Positions 23,737 through 25,820 of a stretch of 25,820 nucleotides of DNA are shown one piece after another. Below the pieces are notes generated by a model. That model did no database searches. It worked only from the letters and a program-made list of their open reading frames with translations, and was not told where the DNA came from. Each line of letters starts with the position of its first letter. Position 1 is the first letter of the stretch. This stretch comes from a virus: positions 1 to 25,820 of the IMG/VR virus record IMGVR_UViG_3300041016_000100; one strand, written 5' to 3'. The position numbers and the translations under genes are program-made.

Positions 23737-24987
23737 TGGGGATGAAATTTTTGGTTCGGTATTTTCCCGATAACTTGTTAACCGCCCTTCGTAAAAAGTC
23801 GGGATGGTTGCACACTCCCCGTTTCTGTTCTTCATAATTATCAATTGAGCATCCTCAACCTCGGGTTTATCATCCAAATAATATGCGGGGCGAAATGGAA
23901 ACATAACGATGTCGGCATCTTGCTCAATGGCCCCCGATTCTCTTAGGTCTGACAACATTGGTCGTTTATCTGCCCGTTCCTCACACTTGCGTGATAATTG
24001 TGCCAATATCATTACAGTCATTTTTAATTCCTTTGCCAACAATTTAAGCCCCCGCGATATTTCTGCAATTTCTTGTTCCCTCATATCCTTTGTACCTTTC
24101 ATCAACTGAATGTAATCAATGACCAATAACCCCAACCCGTGGCGTGACTTGTGTATTTTGGCCTTTGCTTTGATTTGTGATAACCTGGTGTCCACATCAT
24201 CATCTACCCAAAAATTAATTGTCTGTGTATTTGCCATCTCAATTACACTATCAATTTCGTGTCGTTGTAACGATCCGTTTCTAATCTTCCAATTGTCTAT
24301 GTTACCCAATAATGAAACATATCTTTTTGCCAATTGCTCGGATGACATTTCCAAAGATAAAAACAACGCTTTGCCACCCAACTTTGCAAACTCCTTTGTG
24401 AGTGATAATGCCAATGCGGTTTTGCCCATCCCAGGTCTACCCGCCACCACTATCAAATCCCCCTCGTTGTAACCACCCAAATACTTATCCAAAAACTTCC
24501 ACCCCGTTTCACGGCCCGTTAATGCGTTTCCTTTATTGGTGTTCTCAATGATTTTGTCAACCACATTATTCGTCAACTTTATTATTTCCTCGGGTTCTTT
24601 GTTGGTTGAAAATGTTGCCATCTCCATGGCGGTTTGAATATCCTCAACCAAGCTTTGCAAATTCTTATTAATGTCAATCATGCTAATTTTACGCACCAAC
24701 TCATCTCGCAGATACTCATATTCAAGATGTTGTAAATGTGGTTTGATGTCATATATTCCACTTGCTTCTTGTTGTATCTTGATGATTTTAACCATTTCGG
24801 GTCGGTTAAAATGATTCCCCAGTGTTACAATATCAATGGTTTCATCCTCCAAATACATATTGGTCATAACCTCAACCAATCGTTTTGCAAATGGATCGGT
24901 AAACCAATTTTTGTTTACTTGGGGTAAAAAATGACGGGCCGTGTCATAATAAAGAATGTTGGCAAGTACGATTTGTTGTTTGTTCAT
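23725..24987 (-). CDS. dnaB: Replicative DNA helicase (DnaB family)
   Basis: 420 residues. N-terminal primase-interacting region (about 1-100), then GWKFLDKYLGGYNEGDLIVV and Walker A GRPGMGKT at 183-190. LFLSLEMSSEQLAKRYVS follows, then Walker B LLVIDYIQL at 287-295 and the RecA-type LAKELKMTVMILAQLSRK with SDLRESGAIEQDADIV further on. It is the 5'-3' replication helicase of the phage. ATG overlaps the initiator stop as ATGA, an initiator-helicase pair like lambda O/P. No separate loader was seen. Confidence 0.95.
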   Translation of the reverse strand: MNKQQIVLANILYYDTARHFLPQVNKNWFTDPFAKRLVEVMTNMYLEDETIDIVTLGNHFNRPEMVKIIKIQQEASGIYDIKPHLQHLEYEYLRDELVRKISMIDINKNLQSLVEDIQTAMEMATFSTNKEPEEIIKLTNNVVDKIIENTNKGNALTGRETGWKFLDKYLGGYNEGDLIVVAGRPGMGKTALALSLTKEFAKLGGKALFLSLEMSSEQLAKRYVSLLGNIDNWKIRNGSLQRHEIDSVIEMANTQTINFWVDDDVDTRLSQIKAKAKIHKSRHGLGLLVIDYIQLMKGTKDMREQEIAEISRGLKLLAKELKMTVMILAQLSRKCEERADKRPMLSDLRESGAIEQDADIVMFPFRPAYYLDDKPEVEDAQLIIMKNRNGECATIPTFYEGRLTSYRENTEPKISSPFEF

Positions 24988-25664
24988 AGGGTGGCAAGTT
25001 TATGTTTATTTGGTGCAATATCAAGTGGTTTAATTATTTGATATGGTAATTCATCATTCCAACGCTTCTGATTGATGAATGTAGTAAAATGCGGGATGAA
25101 CTCCATTTTCTTGGCATCCTCATGGTTTTGTACATACTTTGGTATAAAGGTCAATAATAATTCCTTTTCGTCATTTCTCAATTTGTTAAATGCCTTTTCG
25201 GCGGTGGCCTTCGTTCCTTTTCTTTTGTATAAATCCCAAAAATGTTGAAACTCATATATACTTTTATTATTTATACTTATAGTATTATCATTATTACTAT
25301 TACAATTCTGATATGAGGGTGGTATCAAATCTGATATGACCCCTCCCTTCAATTCTGATACTACCCCCCTATCCGTTTTGATATGAGGGTAAATCTTCCG
25401 TGCAATGATTTGCATTGATTCATCACGGATTAATTCCCTAGTTAAAAACCCACCTTGTTCCAATATGGCTAATTCCCTTTGAACTGTAATTGTTGTCATG
25501 TTCAAAATCGTTCCAATTGTTTTGTTGGATGGATATGCATACCCACTTCTTTTTGCCATCCCGATTAACATTCCCATTAATACGGCTTGTCTGGGTGTCA
25601 TGTGTTCCAAATACTCGGTGGGGAATAACACAAATAATCCTAATTCTTCGTTCTCATTTTTCAT
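24984..25664 (-). CDS. Replication initiator with winged-helix domain (lambda O-like role)
   Basis: Start MKNENEELGLFV at 25664 chosen because the in-frame ATG at 25736 would force translation through a strong terminator hairpin. 226 residues. The N-terminal ~90 residues form a helix-turn-helix / winged-helix: AYPSNKTIGTILNMTTITVQRELAILEQGGFLTREL. A Ser/Asn-rich linker follows at ~110-135. The C-terminal domain has EFQHFWDLYKRKGTKATAEKAF and HFTTFINQKRWNDELP, of the type seen in phage replication proteins. The linker is encoded by iterons and an AT-rich block. It likely binds the origin and loads the helicase encoded next. Confidence 0.8.
   Translation of the reverse strand: MKNENEELGLFVLFPTEYLEHMTPRQAVLMGMLIGMAKRSGYAYPSNKTIGTILNMTTITVQRELAILEQGGFLTRELIRDESMQIIARKIYPHIKTDRGVVSELKGGVISDLIPPSYQNCNSNNDNTISINNKSIYEFQHFWDLYKRKGTKATAEKAFNKLRNDEKELLLTFIPKYVQNHEDAKKMEFIPHFTTFINQKRWNDELPYQIIKPLDIAPNKHKLATL
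25254..25302. other. AT-rich candidate unwinding element
   Basis: Only 5 of 49 bases are G or C. It lies directly next to the iteron cluster and encodes the Asn/Ser linker of the initiator. On the coding strand the order is iterons then AT-rich block, as in the lambda origin. Confidence 0.65.
25303..25390. repeat. Four iterons, candidate phage replication origin
   Basis: Four 18-bp imperfect direct repeats on the + strand start at 25303, 25326, 25350 and 25373, so they are spaced 23, 24 and 23 bases. The core is C-AATTCTGATATGAGGGT, with variants in the last six bases of copies 2 and 3 and in the first bases of copy 4. The regular spacing within a coding linker, next to an AT-rich block, indicates binding sites for the initiator. 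Confidence 0.75.
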
Positions 25665-25669
25665 AAAAT

Positions 25670-25720
25670 AAAAAACCCCATCAAAATAGTGCAGTTGCGG
25701 TGCGACTATTCTAATAGGGT
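25670..25720 (-). terminator. Intrinsic terminator / attenuator just before the initiator gene
   Basis: On the minus strand a 16-bp stem (25720-25705 with 25690-25675, some G-T pairs) with a 14-base loop is followed by a T tract that reaches 25670. The initiator ATG begins 6 bases after this tract. It may end transcription from upstream genes, or attenuate initiator expression. Confidence 0.75.
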
Positions 25721-25736
25721 AAAAATTGTTTAACAT

Positions 25737-25820
25737 GAGGAATCCGCAACAATCCCGTTAACACAACGAATATAAAATAAAAATCTTATATTTGCATCAT
25801 CCGTTTGTTATTTGTCATAT
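25737..25820. other. Short non-coding stretch at the right edge
   Basis: AT-rich, no gene seen. A weak minus-strand TATATTCG and a plus-strand TATATTTG (25787-25794) resemble -7 boxes but neither has a matching -33 element at 19 bases. Confidence 0.3.

Noticed and set aside
25787-25794. Plus-strand TATATTTG as a divergent promoter
   Set aside because: The -7 box fits exactly but no TTTG lies 19 bases upstream, and no plus-strand gene can be seen in the window.
1-25820. tRNA genes, CRISPR arrays, insertion sequences, attachment sites
   Set aside because: I saw no cloverleaf, no regularly spaced identical repeats other than the iterons, no transposase and no integrase.

Overview
The window is a stretch of a tailed-phage (or prophage) genome from a Bacteroidota host. 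Three things point there. It is AT-rich and every supported gene lies on the minus strand. Promoter-like sites have the Bacteroidota form (TTTG, 19-base spacer, TAnnTTTG). Several protein families are ones I associate with Bacteroidota phages: the XkdF-like protease, the tail-tip protein, the fibre N-terminus and the small CGC / KLNKIFPY protein. A tape measure, tail tube and tail chaperones are present and no sheath was found, so a siphovirus-like particle is likely. No integrase, repressor, tRNA or CRISPR array was seen.

Transcription runs from high to low coordinates. 25.7-22.0 kb is the replication and early region: a winged-helix replication initiator with an iteron cluster inside its gene, a DnaB-type helicase, two small conserved proteins, a VRR-NUC nuclease, a sigma-like protein and small Cys-containing proteins. 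22.0-19.0 kb holds an HNH nuclease, a ParB-like protein, a FkbM-type methyltransferase, a TET/JBP-like dioxygenase candidate and two small proteins. 19.0-17.5 kb holds the two terminase subunits. 17.5-16.2 kb holds a C5-cytosine methyltransferase, with its own promoter and a long overlapping second frame, followed by a stand-alone DnaA domain IV protein. 16.1-8.2 kb is the tail module: G/GT chaperones with a predicted -1 frameshift, two tail-completion-type proteins, two large tail-tip proteins, the tape measure and small helpers. 8.2-2.2 kb is the head module: XkdF protease, scaffold-like protein, major capsid, tail tube bracketed by two terminators, portal, connector and a spanin-like membrane protein. 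2.2 kb to the left edge holds small virion-type proteins and a fibre cut by the window.

Genes are packed with ATGA or TAATG stop/start overlaps, which I used to choose starts and to find three small genes of 51-59 codons. The most notable points are a lambda-like origin layout (four iterons plus an AT-rich block inside the initiator gene), a T9 frameshift site in the tail chaperones with about 250 bases open in both frames, a 178-codon second frame inside the cytosine methyltransferase gene that itself reads like protein, a cytosine methyltransferase together with a TET/JBP-like oxygenase, and a protein with u-spanin topology.
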